Below, one piece after another: positions 36,001 through 46,612 of a stretch of 64,000 nucleotides of DNA (its first letter is position 1; each line of letters opens with the position of its first letter). This DNA comes from Rhododendron vialii (taxonomy: Eukaryota > Streptophyta > Magnoliopsida > Ericales > Ericaceae). Made by a program: the position numbers and the translations under genes. The DNA lies in the NCBI RefSeq assembly GCF_030253575.1, contig NC_080557.1, positions 48,033,501 to 48,097,500 of the forward strand. Direction: 5' to 3'. A model generated the notes under the pieces. It was not told where the DNA came from, did not search any database, and saw only the letters and a program-made list of their open reading frames with translations.

Positions 36001-36801
36001 TAGTCCCATGACGTCGGAACCAATGTACTTATGAAATAATGATGTTGACTTTGGAGCTTAATAGAATATACTTTCACGTGAATCATAATATGCAAAGGAC
36101 AATTCCAGTCTCTCCGATAAGTAAGTGAGCAGAATCATGATGTACTCCCTAGTCCCTAACGTTAAGTGACTGCAACTTTGTATACCACATTGTAACCTGT
36201 CTGCTGTGAAATTAACCTGCAGGCTGCAATCCACTTCTAACTGTGCAAAACTCTCTCTCATATGAATCATGAAGAATATGAAATAGATGGAGAGATAGCT
36301 ACTGTTGTTAATTTGTGGTGAAATTGATGCAATTGTGCGATATTCACAAATTCTATGCACTTCTGTCTATGATAGTGCTAGAAGGACGATAAGTTTTCAT
36401 GTTTTGCTTCTTAGGGTTTCCAGTTGACAGAGAGCCTCCAAATGGCAAAGGGAGGTCAAAGGAGGACTTTAATCATCATCTTTAGCTCAAGAGTATGCGA
36501 AGATGTTGAACTTGAAGTTGGAAACTTGATATGTATTCACTCTCCATGGTACGGTTGTATTTATATCTTTTGTCTGGCTTTAATCTTCAAAGATCTTTAT
36601 CAGACATAAACCAGATTCTCATGTTAACGAATTGTTTGAAAAGGGGTTGTGTATTTAGTGAGCAAGTTATGGCCCCTGTGACCTGTCAAACCACTAGTAC
36701 ATAGTATCATGTCTGCTGGCAATGTTCTCTACAGGAATGAAGTCTTGGGAAAAGACGAGGTTATCATTCTGTCGGCATATTTCTCTCAGATTTTAAATTG
36801 A
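30027..36801 (+). CDS. SPIDR-like nuclear protein, 14-exon model
   Basis: Exons: 30027-30050, 30146-30176, 30347-30414, 30908-30947, 31295-31348, 31639-31757, 31932-32091, 32556-32809, 32886-33026, 33132-33256, 33379-33476, 35702-35793, 36424-36548, 36735-36801. Phases agree throughout, giving 465 aa. An in-frame ATG at 29880 would add 49 aa. Intron 5 could instead use a GC donor after 31344. The N-terminal half is acidic and Ser-rich with EEDLASDWPEN and FFSDEEVEFP. The C-terminal third has LEAKLTVCCCLLRRD, then RRTLIIIFSSRVCEDVELEV, GNLICIHSPW and DEVIILSAYF. This order recalls the N-terminal half of the DNA-repair scaffold SPIDR (a charged start, then a beta-rich segment with xIxPPW and VILNTYF). 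The kinship is from memory and moderate. If right, a role with recombination proteins in the nucleus is likely. Intron 11 carries a solo LTR. Confidence 0.65.
33611..35593 (+). mobile_element. Solo LTR in intron 11 of the SPIDR-like gene
   Basis: The 1983-bp unit begins TGTAGACACCC and ends GTGCCCACA, with 5-bp target duplication CATAC at 33606-33610 and 35594-35598. A TATA box (TATAAAT, 34144-34150) marks the sense strand. The end section (AAAACCCGAGTGGCGACTTT) is like LTR ends of Tat-type gypsy elements. No internal domain remains, so it arose by LTR-LTR recombination. A motif like GCGCACGCCAGTA recurs many times across it, in both orientations. Confidence 0.85.
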
Positions 36802-37260
36802 TCAATTTGGCTTCACATCTAGAAAGGTACGTTTGAGGAAGATATGTTCTGTCTTAAGCATGATCTTTGTGTACATCCCCCATCACTCATGAATAGTTTT
36901 GTTTGGTCAATCTCAGTTTTCCTTCCGCATGAACAATGTTTCAACTGGCTTAAGGGATGAGTTAAATGATTTGTGTTGTTTGGAAGCTGACCATAGAAGT
37001 TTGACTGTGGTGGTTCAGAATTTGGGTCATTGACTGATTGAGCAGTTTCTATGATTGTGGGAATAGTAATTATTCACAGAAATAGCTAGTGTGTGATATG
37101 GACCAAGGGGACAAACCATAGAAATCGCTTGGACTTCATAATATTAAAATAACTTCTCTGAATGATCCAGATTGTTTGGGTCATTAACACCCTTGGAACT
37201 GAATAATTGCTCCTGTCTATAGACGTGAAAGCTGCCGTTCAAAACTCTGTCCCCCATGCC
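36802..37260. other. Intergenic sequence
   Basis: No gene was recognised. It contains the 3' flank of the SPIDR-like gene and the distal upstream flank of the SRC2-like gene. Confidence 0.4.
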
Positions 37261-37274
37261 CCATGTGCCTCAAA

Positions 37275-37318
37275 AGTCAACTCTCTAAGAGTCAACCCCT
37301 CATTGTTCACTTATAAAA
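37275..37318 (+). promoter_or_regulatory. SRC2-like core promoter with W-box cores and TATA box
   Basis: Two GTCAA elements (37276-37280, 37291-37295; TTGAC on the other strand, the WRKY-binding W-box core) stand just before TATAAAA (37312-37318). The ATG is about 58 bp downstream of the TATA box, leaving a short leader. Stress-responsive control by WRKY factors is a reasonable inference. Confidence 0.6.
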
Positions 37319-37375
37319 CAACAACAGTGTGATGAATGAAGAATCACTCACTCTAAGCAGAAAAAAAGACGTAAA

Positions 37376-38947
37376 ATGGAGTACAGACCATTGGAGGTAA
37401 CCATAATCTCAGCCAAAGGTCTCAAAGATATTGGCCACTTATCCAAAATGGATGTCTACGTGATCTCCACGATCTCCGGCGATCCGTGGACCCATAAAAC
37501 ACCAGTTGACAAGGATGGTGGGTCCCATCCATCTTGGGACTTCACCATGAAATTCACCGTTGATGAAACGGCGATTCAGGCGAACTCTCTGAACCTTGTC
37601 TTTCAGCTTCGGCATGAGCGAACTCTCCTTGCAGACAAAGATATCGGGGAAGTCCACGTGCCCGTCAAAGAGCTCCTTGGCAATGCTGCCGGAGACGACA
37701 AGCCTGCCGTCCTTGCTGAGTATCCGGTGAGGAATCCCTCCGGCAAGGACGAAGGTACACTGAAGTTCTCATTCAAATTTGGACCCGTATATAGAACTGG
37801 CGCAGGTAATACTACACAACGTGGAATTTCATCGCGCACTAAAACACTTGTAATTCTCAATTCCAAAACTATTACAATTTCATTATTCTCCATAGATAGT
37901 CAACTAACAAAGTTATGTTCAAGATTAAATTCACGGAAACGGATCATCTCAAGTCCATGAAAATGAACTACACAATCTAGTTTGCCTATTTGTGAGTCCT
38001 TCCGTGGCCCAGAAAACCATTAAACCTTTTAGAGCTTGTTGATAACATCGATCACATCAAAAATCATGTTGATCATATACCGATTATATGGTTTCAGAAA
38101 GCATTTATCTTGAGAAAAAAATATTACAACACCGCATTGGAAGCCCATTTATCTCAAGAAGATGAATGTGTTTCAAAATCATAACAGATCTATCCAACGT
38201 GATACTTGGCATGGTCAATGTTCTCGATGAATTTTAAAAGTAGGAGTAACTGATTTGGCAAAGACCCAAAATGGGCAAACTAAATTGTCAAATGGACTAG
38301 AGAGCATCCCTTTCCTAAATTTAGAAGCCAAGTTACCGGTATAGTTGCTTTTTGTTATTTAATTTCGACGGCTACATCTCCAATACAAATGATGTAGTAC
38401 TGCAAATCAGATTCCTTTTGAATAAAATTAATGAAAATGTTAGACGTTACTTTTTTTCCCTCTTTTAAACTAGTTGCATTCCCGTTAGGGACTCTTCTTT
38501 ACAAGAATTCCAGAAGACAATAGTTTTATATACAAGTCATCTCGTCATGTGGGAAAGAAAGGAAGATTATTTTGAAGCCCCTGTTTGTAAATCACTTTCT
38601 AGTAATGGACGCCCTGTCTATATGCAGGAACTAGCTCGATTCATCCTCCACCAGTGAATGTACCGGATCCGAACACTCCACCAGCCTTCCCAGCAGGGAA
38701 CCCTCCTGGATTGCCATTCCAGCTACCAGCAGGGTACCCTCCTCCAGCAATGGGACAATATGGGTATCCTGGGTACCCGCCACCGCCACCACTAGGCACC
38801 GGATATCCACCTATGGAACCAGGATATGGGTATCCCCCAGTGCAACAGCAGCAACACCCACCAAGGAGAAACCATTATGCGCAGAGTGCAGGGTTGGTAG
38901 GTGCACTCATTGGTGCGATGGTGATAGGAGAGAATTTGGGTAACTGA
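37376..38947 (+). CDS. SRC2-like C2-domain protein (two exons)
   Basis: Exons 37376-37805 and 38628-38947 (phase 1 intron) encode 249 aa. Residues about 5-125 form a C2 domain, a Ca2+/phospholipid-binding fold: LEVTIISAKGLKD, KMDVYVISTISGD, HPSWDFTMKF, LVFQLRHE and DIGEVHVPV. Residues about 145-220 are rich in Pro, Gly and Tyr with repeated GYPPP and GYGYP. The C-terminus ends in a hydrophobic Gly/Ala-rich helix (AGLVGALIGAMVIGENL), probably a membrane anchor. This order is that of the SRC2 (soybean gene regulated by cold-2) family, which acts at endomembranes in cold and defence signalling. Length is typical of the smaller members. Confidence 0.93.
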
Positions 38948-39538
38948 AGCTGGTGCCTGTGATGCTGGTTTTGATTGCGGATTGTTGGTCTGGCTAGTTT
39001 TCTGGTTCTTTATTTCTATTTTTGTTTGTTCAAAATTTCAAGAATGTTGGCATTTTATGAGTTCTTGTGCCGTCTTTTTGGGCTAGTAGATTTGATTGAA
39101 ACAGAAACGCTGTGCTTGGTTATTGAATTTGTAAATGTACAGAAGAACGAAAACACAACTTTTTTTTTCATTTTTCAAAAGAAAATTCATGGTTTGTTCT
39201 CATATTTCTTTTGTAGCAAAATTGTGAACAGAGGGTTCTCATCACTTATAATAGGGAAGTGAAAGAACACAAAATAAAAATGAAACAAGCTAGCACAAAA
39301 ACTATAGTTCTTCTCTCTGTTTTCGTGGTTCTCCCAGTTCCTTGCACACAGCTATTCTCACAGTTTGTTTCAAGCCTTGCACTCTGTTTTTTCACATGTT
39401 TCTTGCAAAAGATTGTACAGATTATAATCACAAGTTGCTGGCACAACTTAAGAAAGAGGCTTTTGTATTGTAATCGGGGTTTTGAAATTGACGTTCAAGC
39501 CACCCTCCAAAACTTACATACTTGAATGTGATTTCACT

Positions 39539-39579
<41 letters not shown>

Positions 39580-39719
39580 ACGCTCTCTGGCACAATTAAA
39601 TTACGCAGTCGATGATTGAACAACGACCATGAGCGAATTTAGAATGTGGGACTCACTGCGGGAGGAAGCCAGAATCGGAACAGAAGAAACAAAAAGAAAA
39701 CACAAGAAGGTAAGAAAGA
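38948..39719. other. 3' flank of the SRC2-like gene and a (GA)n tract
   Basis: T-rich downstream sequence probably includes the 3' untranslated region. 39541-39576 is a GA dinucleotide repeat of about 18 units. No other gene is seen. Confidence 0.5.
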
Positions 39720-39790
39720 TGCGCATCCGGGGAATCGAACCCCGGTCAGTACCGTGGGAGGGTACTATGATACCACTACACTAGATGCGC
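39720..39790 (-). tRNA. trnG-CCC: tRNA-Gly (anticodon CCC)
   Basis: The minus strand reads as a 71-nt cloverleaf. The acceptor stem GCGCATC/GATGCGC has discriminator A. The D arm holds the A-box TAGTGTAGTGG. The anticodon stem GTACC/GGTAC encloses loop CTCCCAC with anticodon CCC. The T arm CCGGG/CCCGG carries the B-box GGTTCGATTCC. No intron and no encoded CCA, as expected for a nuclear tRNA. It decodes GGG. Confidence 0.95.
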
Positions 39791-40149
39791 TTGATGTACA
39801 ATTTTCCTAGAAAGTGCATTATAAATCTTTAACAAGTTGATGGGCTTGTCTTCTTGCCCAGTGGGGTGTTAGGTCATTGGACCCAAGATTTGTGCAACTC
39901 TTGTCTTAAACTTTACAACTATAATCCTGTTTAAGAGTGTTACTCAACTATCACCTGATACAACTTCAAGTTGCAAGTAAAAAAACATTTAGTTGAACGA
40001 ATATTTCACTTGTGTTTGTAGAGGGCTATAAAAAAAAAAAATGGTGTCACTGTAAAAATCAAGGGGTTGGCTCTTGAAGGAACGTAAATTATATATCCAA
40101 TGCAGCAAGAACCAGCCATTTGGAGAAGCAAATTTATAATTCAGTAGCT

Positions 40150-40700
40150 AATTGAAGCTAGTGATGGGTAAGTTTAGGTCTCAAAGGTTGTCTTATGTAA
40201 GTCTCTATCTCATTGTTTCGACAAGTTAATTACTAGTAGTATTTCAGCAACTAGGGATATGTATAGTCAATGCAGCAATTTCAACACAAATTTACCCGAC
40301 AGCAATGTTCAGAGAGATTTACTCAACAGACATTAAAATGTGATTAGGATTGCTAAAGCCTTCCGTCAACACCGTACTCCCGTGGGGTTGGAGATATTGC
40401 AAGCTTAAAATAGTCTATTGATTGCTTACATCAGATTTACAAGCAAAATAGGTCTTTCCTTTTGCAAAATAAGTCAGCCATGGTTACAGTGTCTAACATC
40501 AAGTAAACAAACACAACCATGATAGCTTGACGCTAGTTGTTACGGAGAAGAGTGCAGCTCTAACTTGCATTTGCTCTGCCAGATTTGCCATTATTGGCCT
40601 TGGTCTTTTGCCTGAAAGTGTACACCTTAAACATGGTTACGAAATAAGACCATGAAAATAAAGAGAAATGTTTTAATGAAGGAATACAGGTCCATTACAA
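40150..40700. repeat. Duplicated non-coding segment, copy 1
   Basis: Matches 43548-44045 in the same orientation, with shared blocks CTAGTGATGGGTAA, CTCATTGTTTCG, GTGGGGTTGG, AGAGTGCAGCTCTA and GAATACAGGTCC. Divergence is considerable. On the minus strand a short exon-like stretch follows CTTTCAG in each, but the encoded peptides disagree. Confidence 0.7.
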
Positions 40701-43547
40701 CAGCCGAAAAATGATAATTCATTTTGAGATTTGTTCGGATATATTTAAAAAACAATACGTACTGAGAAAAAGAAGATGCAAAATTTTGATAACTCAAAAA
40801 AAGAGAATATGCAAGATGTGGAAGCATAGTAACTATACTATACGTACAGTTAAAAGAGTAATGATGTTTGAGGGATGGCAGTAAAATATTTAGGAGTAAC
40901 TTCAAATACATGTAAAGTATTAAGGGTAATCCGGGCTTGCATGCACCTCAAATTAATCCCTACAAAATTAGAACCCCAAGAGTTTATATATGGCAAATGT
41001 CTACTACTCGGCCATTCTATGAATCCCACCTCAGGTAGTCTATGGCCTGAAAGATTTGGCGTCAATTTTATTATGAAACAATATATTTAAGTGCCAACCT
41101 TTGTCATCTCATATAGTTAAATAAGAACAAAGTAGGGCAGAGTAATGCAATGTGAAGGCGAGCTTCAAACTAAGAATAACTATTGCTTCACCTGCAAGTA
41201 TAATCGATTGCATACAATCTAAAATTAGATGAAATGGAAAAATAAGATAGTATGCCATACCAATTTTTTCCCCACTGAATCAACCTATTAAACGAATTAA
41301 TTTGGACAATTTGAGATAATTTACACGAGCATTTAATGCGTTGTTCACATATTAAAAATATATATAACCATTTAAAACTCATTAATCAAAAAGTCTCTCA
41401 ACTCTCCCTGCCCCAAGCATATGCAAATCCTATCCCAAAGAAGTATCCTGATCCCAAATAAGTATCCTGATTGGAAGAACATCCCAAAGAAGTATCCTGA
41501 TTAGAAGAAGCCAGGTCACCATCGGCCGGCCCATTGTGTTGCTAAGTGGAGGTCTTCCTAAGGTAGAATAGTTCCTTCCAACAATGAAAAAGAATGGAAA
41601 AAAAAACTTACAAATCCATATTTTCAGCTGTGATTAGCCCATTCATTAGGTCTTACTCTCACTCAAAACCTGAACGGTGCGATAGAGGTGGCTATGCAAG
41701 GCGGAACCAGGAATTAATTTTATTCTAGGCTAATCAAAAAAAAAAATTGGGTGGGCAAATTTTTTTTCAATTGTATAAATCGTATCGAATACGTATCGCA
41801 TTAAAGACGAGTGGGGAAGGAGAGTGTTTGTATTATATTTGAACTCAATTTTTTTTGGCTTGGTACGAAATTGTTAGAACATATCCCTATTTATACTATT
41901 TCATGGAAAGCTGTAGTACAAAGATATTTCAAAGATAATTCTAGAATTACACGTGATTAATTCTCACAAAAAAACTCTACATACTTCACAAGGATATTCT
42001 AGAGCTTCCAAAAACCAGGGGCGAAGCTATGTTGGGGCCCGGGGTCCCAACCTAGCGTTTTAAATTTTTTATATTTCATATACTTGATTTTGAATATTAT
42101 TGATAATTATTCATGTAGGTACTTATAATCTTAATAATTTTTGTTTAATTTGATAAAAAATTAATTATTTTATATTCTCAATTTTTTCATAAATGAAAAA
42201 TAAACACGTGACTGATGAAATAGTTTAAAGAAAAAAGCAAAATGATTGGTATACTTTAACTACATTAGGTTAAAATTATTTCAATGTACAAATTTGATGT
42301 GTTGGAAAGCAAACACTTTATGATATAATAAGTATCATTCCGATAAAAAAGCTATAACTATTAAGCCGGTCCCTTCATATCAAAATCGCAACTCCACTAC
42401 CAGTAAAAACTAGATATTTATAATTTTTTTTGGAGGGTTTCTAAAGTGTACTTGGGCTAAAGCCCAACCCACGGTGGGTGTACTTCCGCCCTTGTGGCTA
42501 CGGGCGTCCACCAGAGACCACCACCCAGCATTTTCTTGTCTCAAATAACTCTCTTTTTAGTACTATTACTTAGCTAGGTTCATCCCCATAAAACTTTTAT
42601 ATGAAAAACATAATAATCGCCTTCGCCGCCCAAATGTCCTTCTCTACTGGTTCGGTTTCCCTTCTCAATAATTTTCATGTTTTGATCTTCCTCTCCAATC
42701 CTATTGTTTCCAGTTCTAACTCTTTCTTCGGCTTTCCTTTCGATCGCATACTCAGTTCTTTTGAGAATATTGTGCACAGAACAGAAATTGATATTGTATT
42801 TAAAATGTTCATCACAGAATTTTTTGGTTACATCCCAAGTTCAGCCTACTGCGTCAAACTATCAATCCCTAACTCTAAACATTTGATGGGTCTACGGAGA
42901 CGTCCTTTATCACGCAACGCATTATACGTTTTTTATTTTCTTCTTTGGAATGGTTAGAAAGTGAATTTTTTTTTTTTGTTAATTCCAATAATGAAAGGCC
43001 AAATTGCAAAATGTTAATTACCAAAGGTGAAAGGCTGAATTGTATTATGTGTAGAAAAGTCTCACTTCTATAGATGGAGCAGTAGAAATTAGGATGATAT
43101 ATTAGGCTAATTTGGGATGCTTCCAAGTCTAATTTTGTTGCTTTCATTTCACGGGATGCTTCGAAATTTAAGCTGCAGCCCTTCCACACATATACACAAT
43201 ATTTTTTTCAAACTACGTTACATTGCTTAAATCCAGTCCAATTGCGCGCTTAGGGTTTAATGTTTATTAGAACATTACTTATTCATTTTTAGTTTACGAA
43301 GCTAGGTCTCATTACCCCTCATTAATTAAATTAGCCTGGTATTCATTTGATGCACATGACATAGGAAAAAGTTAACATTAGTGTTTGTTTCTTTTTTCGT
43401 TTTTGTGTATCGCGCGGGCACTACGCTAGTGGAACTTGACATGAATGTGAAAGTCCTTGGGATGAGCCATATAAGCAATACAAAAAAGGCAGCACATTCA
43501 TTTTCAAATTCAAGGAGAAGGAGACAAACAAGAAAAATGAAATATCT
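40701..43547. other. Non-coding interval with possible hAT-like scraps
   Basis: A short reiterated CCCAAAGAAGTATCCTGAT motif lies at about 41430-41505. Sequences resembling hAT ends (GGCGGAACCAGGAATTAA near 41702; CAGGGGCGAAGCTATG at 42016; the inverted form of AAGGGCGGAAGTACACC near 42490) suggest one or two decayed elements, but no target duplications support exact borders. No gene was recognised. Confidence 0.35.
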
Positions 43548-44045
43548 AAACCGACGCTAGTGATAGGTAAATTGATGCGTCAAACATTGTCCTCTGTTAG
43601 TCCCTACCTCATTGTTTCGGAAAGTATTTTAGCAACTATGATATGAGATGAGAGTTTACATTCAACACTGTACTCCAGTGGGGTTGGGGTATTTGCAGGT
43701 TAACATAGTCAATTGATTGCTTAAAACAAGTTTACCAGCAAAATAGGCCTTGCCTTCTGCTCTGAGCCACAGTATATATAGTGTCTTTGCAAGTTATACT
43801 ACTAAACAAACAGAACCAAGATAACTCGATGCAAGTTTTCAGAAGCAAGTTGATTGGGAAAAGAGTGCAGCTCTATCTTCCATATGCTGCGCCACTCTTT
43901 TTTTTTTTTTTTGGCCAGATGTGCCATTCTGGCCATTGGTCTTTTCCCTGAAAGTGAAAACATCAAACATGGGTAAGAAAAAAGACCATTACAAAAGCAA
44001 AAATGTTTTTAATGAAAGGAATACAGGTCCTTTACAACAGCGGGA
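43548..44045. repeat. Duplicated non-coding segment, copy 2
   Basis: Partner of 40150-40700. It contains a run of 15 T near 43898 that interrupts the shared GCCAGATTTGCCATT-type block. Confidence 0.7.
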
Positions 44046-44325
44046 AAGAGAAAAAAGAAAAAAAGAGCATTAGAAGGACACCCTTAAAAGCTGGTGCCCT
44101 CATTTAACACCGAACCCGACTATGGCCACCGATGGACGGTGCACACCCCGGCACGCGGGGCCCACTCCGGGTCCCGCACTGATGGTCGGTGCACCTTTGG
44201 TCGGTTCCCATAGCATTTTCGTTTAACTCCAAAGAAACAAAACGAAAACACAATTAGAGCCATGCTCAGGCAAAGCTCACTCAATTAGGCATAGCCCTTT
44301 GTCCCTTGAATAAGAAAAGGGCTTA

Positions 44326-44537
44326 GAGCATCTCCAACGGGAGACTTACATGGTGAAACAAACACCACTTTTGAAGTCTACACCAACTCCCAAAAAAAAG
44401 AATTTGAAACTGTAAATTTGAAGCTTACGTTGGAGAGGAAAGACTTTGTTGATTTCAATTTCGAGGTGCCAATTTGTCACTTAAGCCTTCAAAAACAATT
44501 GACACCTCCAAATTAGAAGCCAAGGTTGGAGATGCTC
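44326..44537. mobile_element. PIF/Harbinger-like MITE
   Basis: Terminal inverted repeats GAGCATCTCCAAC/GTTGGAGATGCTC enclose 212 bp. The 3-bp target duplication TTA lies at 44323-44325 and 44538-44540. Confidence 0.85.
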
Positions 44538-44540
44538 TTA

Positions 44541-45610
44541 GCCAACTCCAAAATGATAACTTGAATTCATTATTCAACCAAGCTGTCATGCTGCATAGAT
44601 TAGAGATGGTGTATCCCGAAGATTAAGAATAGGACATTTAATTACTTTCACGTGAAACCATGGCATTATGGTTCTTCTCGACATCTTGCATACGACGTCA
44701 GTCAGTTGTGAGTTGTTACCATTGCTTCTGCAAATATTCTGAGTATACTTTGGTCATTTACGTGCATGCACATATACATACATACATTGTTTCTATTGCA
44801 CAATGCGTGGTTGCCTTCAAGTATCTTGGCTAGACTGTATGTGCTAGTTCTTTCAAGTGCGAGAGTAGGCTTCGGGGAAGGAGAGCTTCGCCAGGACTTG
44901 ATAAATTTTTCTTTATTTTATCCTGAGATGGGACCTTGTCTTCACAAATTTTGTTGGTTTGTAAATTAGGATCATTCTAATATAATTACTGATGTTTATT
45001 GTTCTTTCTCAGGTTTAATATTGCAGCAGACCTGGTATATGAAGCCAGGACGCTGGTGAACTGGGTTTTGCATGCAGGACTTCTTGTGTGGTTGAGGTTC
45101 GTGGCTACACTGGTTGAGGTTCGTGGCTACACGACAGCTCATATGGAATAAAAACTACAACGTAAAACCACAGTACAACTCTTACGGGATATTTGCCGCA
45201 TGCATTCGTACGTCTTTTGAACTTCAGTATGTTCCTTCCTATTCCTTCTTTGGTTGAGGCTCGTCATGGGAGTTTGCACAATGCACATCCAACACAACGC
45301 TCAACATATTCTACTCTGAAAGTATCCCAAAGTTTTTCGATCCCACACAAGCAAGACTAAGTAGCTTTTTCCCTCAACCACCCTCCCCATTGTAAGCCTA
45401 GTTAGAAGATGTATCCATTAATTCCGCAAGTTCCAAGCCGCTTTACACACTGTCCGTTAATTCAGCAAGTTCCAAGCTGCTTTACACACTATCAAACAGC
45501 TGAAATGACACTGAGAACTCATCTCTAGGCCTAGCAGTACACACTATTGATCAAAGCACACTAGTGGCATCTTATACAAAATCAGACTGTCGGAAAGTTT
45601 AACCTCGGGT
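44541..45610. other. Non-coding interval
   Basis: A 22-bp tandem duplication (GGTTGAGGTTCGTGGCTACAC) occurs near 45092-45135. AATTC-GCAAGTTCCAAGC-GCTTTACACACT is repeated at about 45420 and 45460. No gene was recognised. Confidence 0.4.
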
Positions 45611-46492
45611 AGATACAATACTTACTTTGCAGCTAGCTGAAAAAGAACAATGGCAGAGAGCAACTTGCACAGTGTAACAACTTCATTGCTCATGTTCTCC
45701 AGTTCCTCCCTCCTCTTCCTTCGTTGTTCCTACCTCTTTGTCCTCCCCCGTTCCTTCCTTCTCCCACCATACAAAGTGCTTCCACCACTTATAGTCACAC
45801 CAAATTCTATAATCTTGAGCCTCCTCAAGAAGGCCTTGGATTACTTCCCTAATGAGGGTTAGCTCCTCCTCAATTCCTCCCATGGGTACTCCATCCTCCC
45901 CTTTCGCAGGGTCCTCCTTCCTTCGGCTAGATAGCCAAATTAAAAATAAAGCCGAGATCATTTGAATAACCAATGGCCTAATCTCCTCCTTAGACTCCCA
46001 CCACCTCCTCCGCCGCCAACATTTATTTTCATTTTCCTCAGCAGTTCACCCCAACTAGAGATCCCCTCTGAACTGCTAAGGAAAATGAAAATAAATGTTT
46101 GCGGCGGAGGAGGTGGTGGGAGTCTAAGGAGGAGATTAGGCCATTGGTTATTCAAATGATCTCGGCTTTAATTTTTAATTTGGCTATCTAGCCGAAGGAA
46201 GGAGGACCCGGCGAAAGGGAAGGAGGGAGAGGAATTGAGGAGGAGCTATCCCTCATTAAGGAGGCAATCCAAGGCCTTCTTGAGGAGGCTCAAGATTATA
46301 GAATTTGGCGTGACCATTGGTGGTGGAAGTGCTTTGTTTGGTGGAAGAAGAAACGGGGGAGGACAAAGACGTAAGAACAAGGGAGGAGGAGGGAGGAACC
46401 GGAGAAGATGAGCAATGAATTTGTTACACTGTGCAAGTTGCTCTCTGCCATTGTTCTTTTTCAGTTGGCCGCAAGTAAGTATTGTATCATCT
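45611..46492. repeat. Hairpin with ~0.42-kb arms and a 20-bp loop
   Basis: The left arm 45611-46048 and right arm 46069-46492 are inverted copies. Near the centre about 130 bp differ at only a few positions, while outer parts are roughly 90 percent alike by eye. The loop is CCCCAACTAGAGATCCCCTC. At each outer end, read away from the centre, TTCTTTTTCAG and GTAAGTATTG flank a 10-12-base stretch, like a micro-exon. A transcript across it would fold into a very long stem. Confidence 0.9.
45683..45973 (-). CDS. Hypothetical small protein in the left hairpin arm
   Basis: The 96-codon minus-strand frame starts MVIQMISALFLIWLSSRRKE, with a short hydrophobic N-terminal segment. It continues through GIEEELTLIREVIQGLLEEA (probable helix) and WWKHFVWWEKEG, and ends in a Glu/Gly-rich tail. 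The frame is also open upstream, without ATG, to near the hairpin centre. The matching frame in the right arm is stopped after about 12 codons by a single-base gain. The family was not recognised. It may be a captured gene fragment. Confidence 0.35.
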   Translation of the reverse strand: MVIQMISALFLIWLSSRRKEDPAKGEDGVPMGGIEEELTLIREVIQGLLEEAQDYRIWCDYKWWKHFVWWEKEGTGEDKEVGTTKEEEGGTGEHEQ

Positions 46493-46612
46493 ATTGGCTG
46501 TCTTGATCTCTTCTTTTTACAGAAAAAGTCAGAATATACTTCTTTGGTTTTGGATTAGCATATGCTTAGGAGAGAGTTGGGAGATTTGTATATTCATGAG
46601 TTTTACACATAA

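Noticed and set aside
44086..44215. GC-rich palindromic stretch (GACGGTGCACACC, CCGGCACGCGGGG)
   Set aside because: Short internal symmetry only, with no boundaries or tRNA/rRNA likeness.
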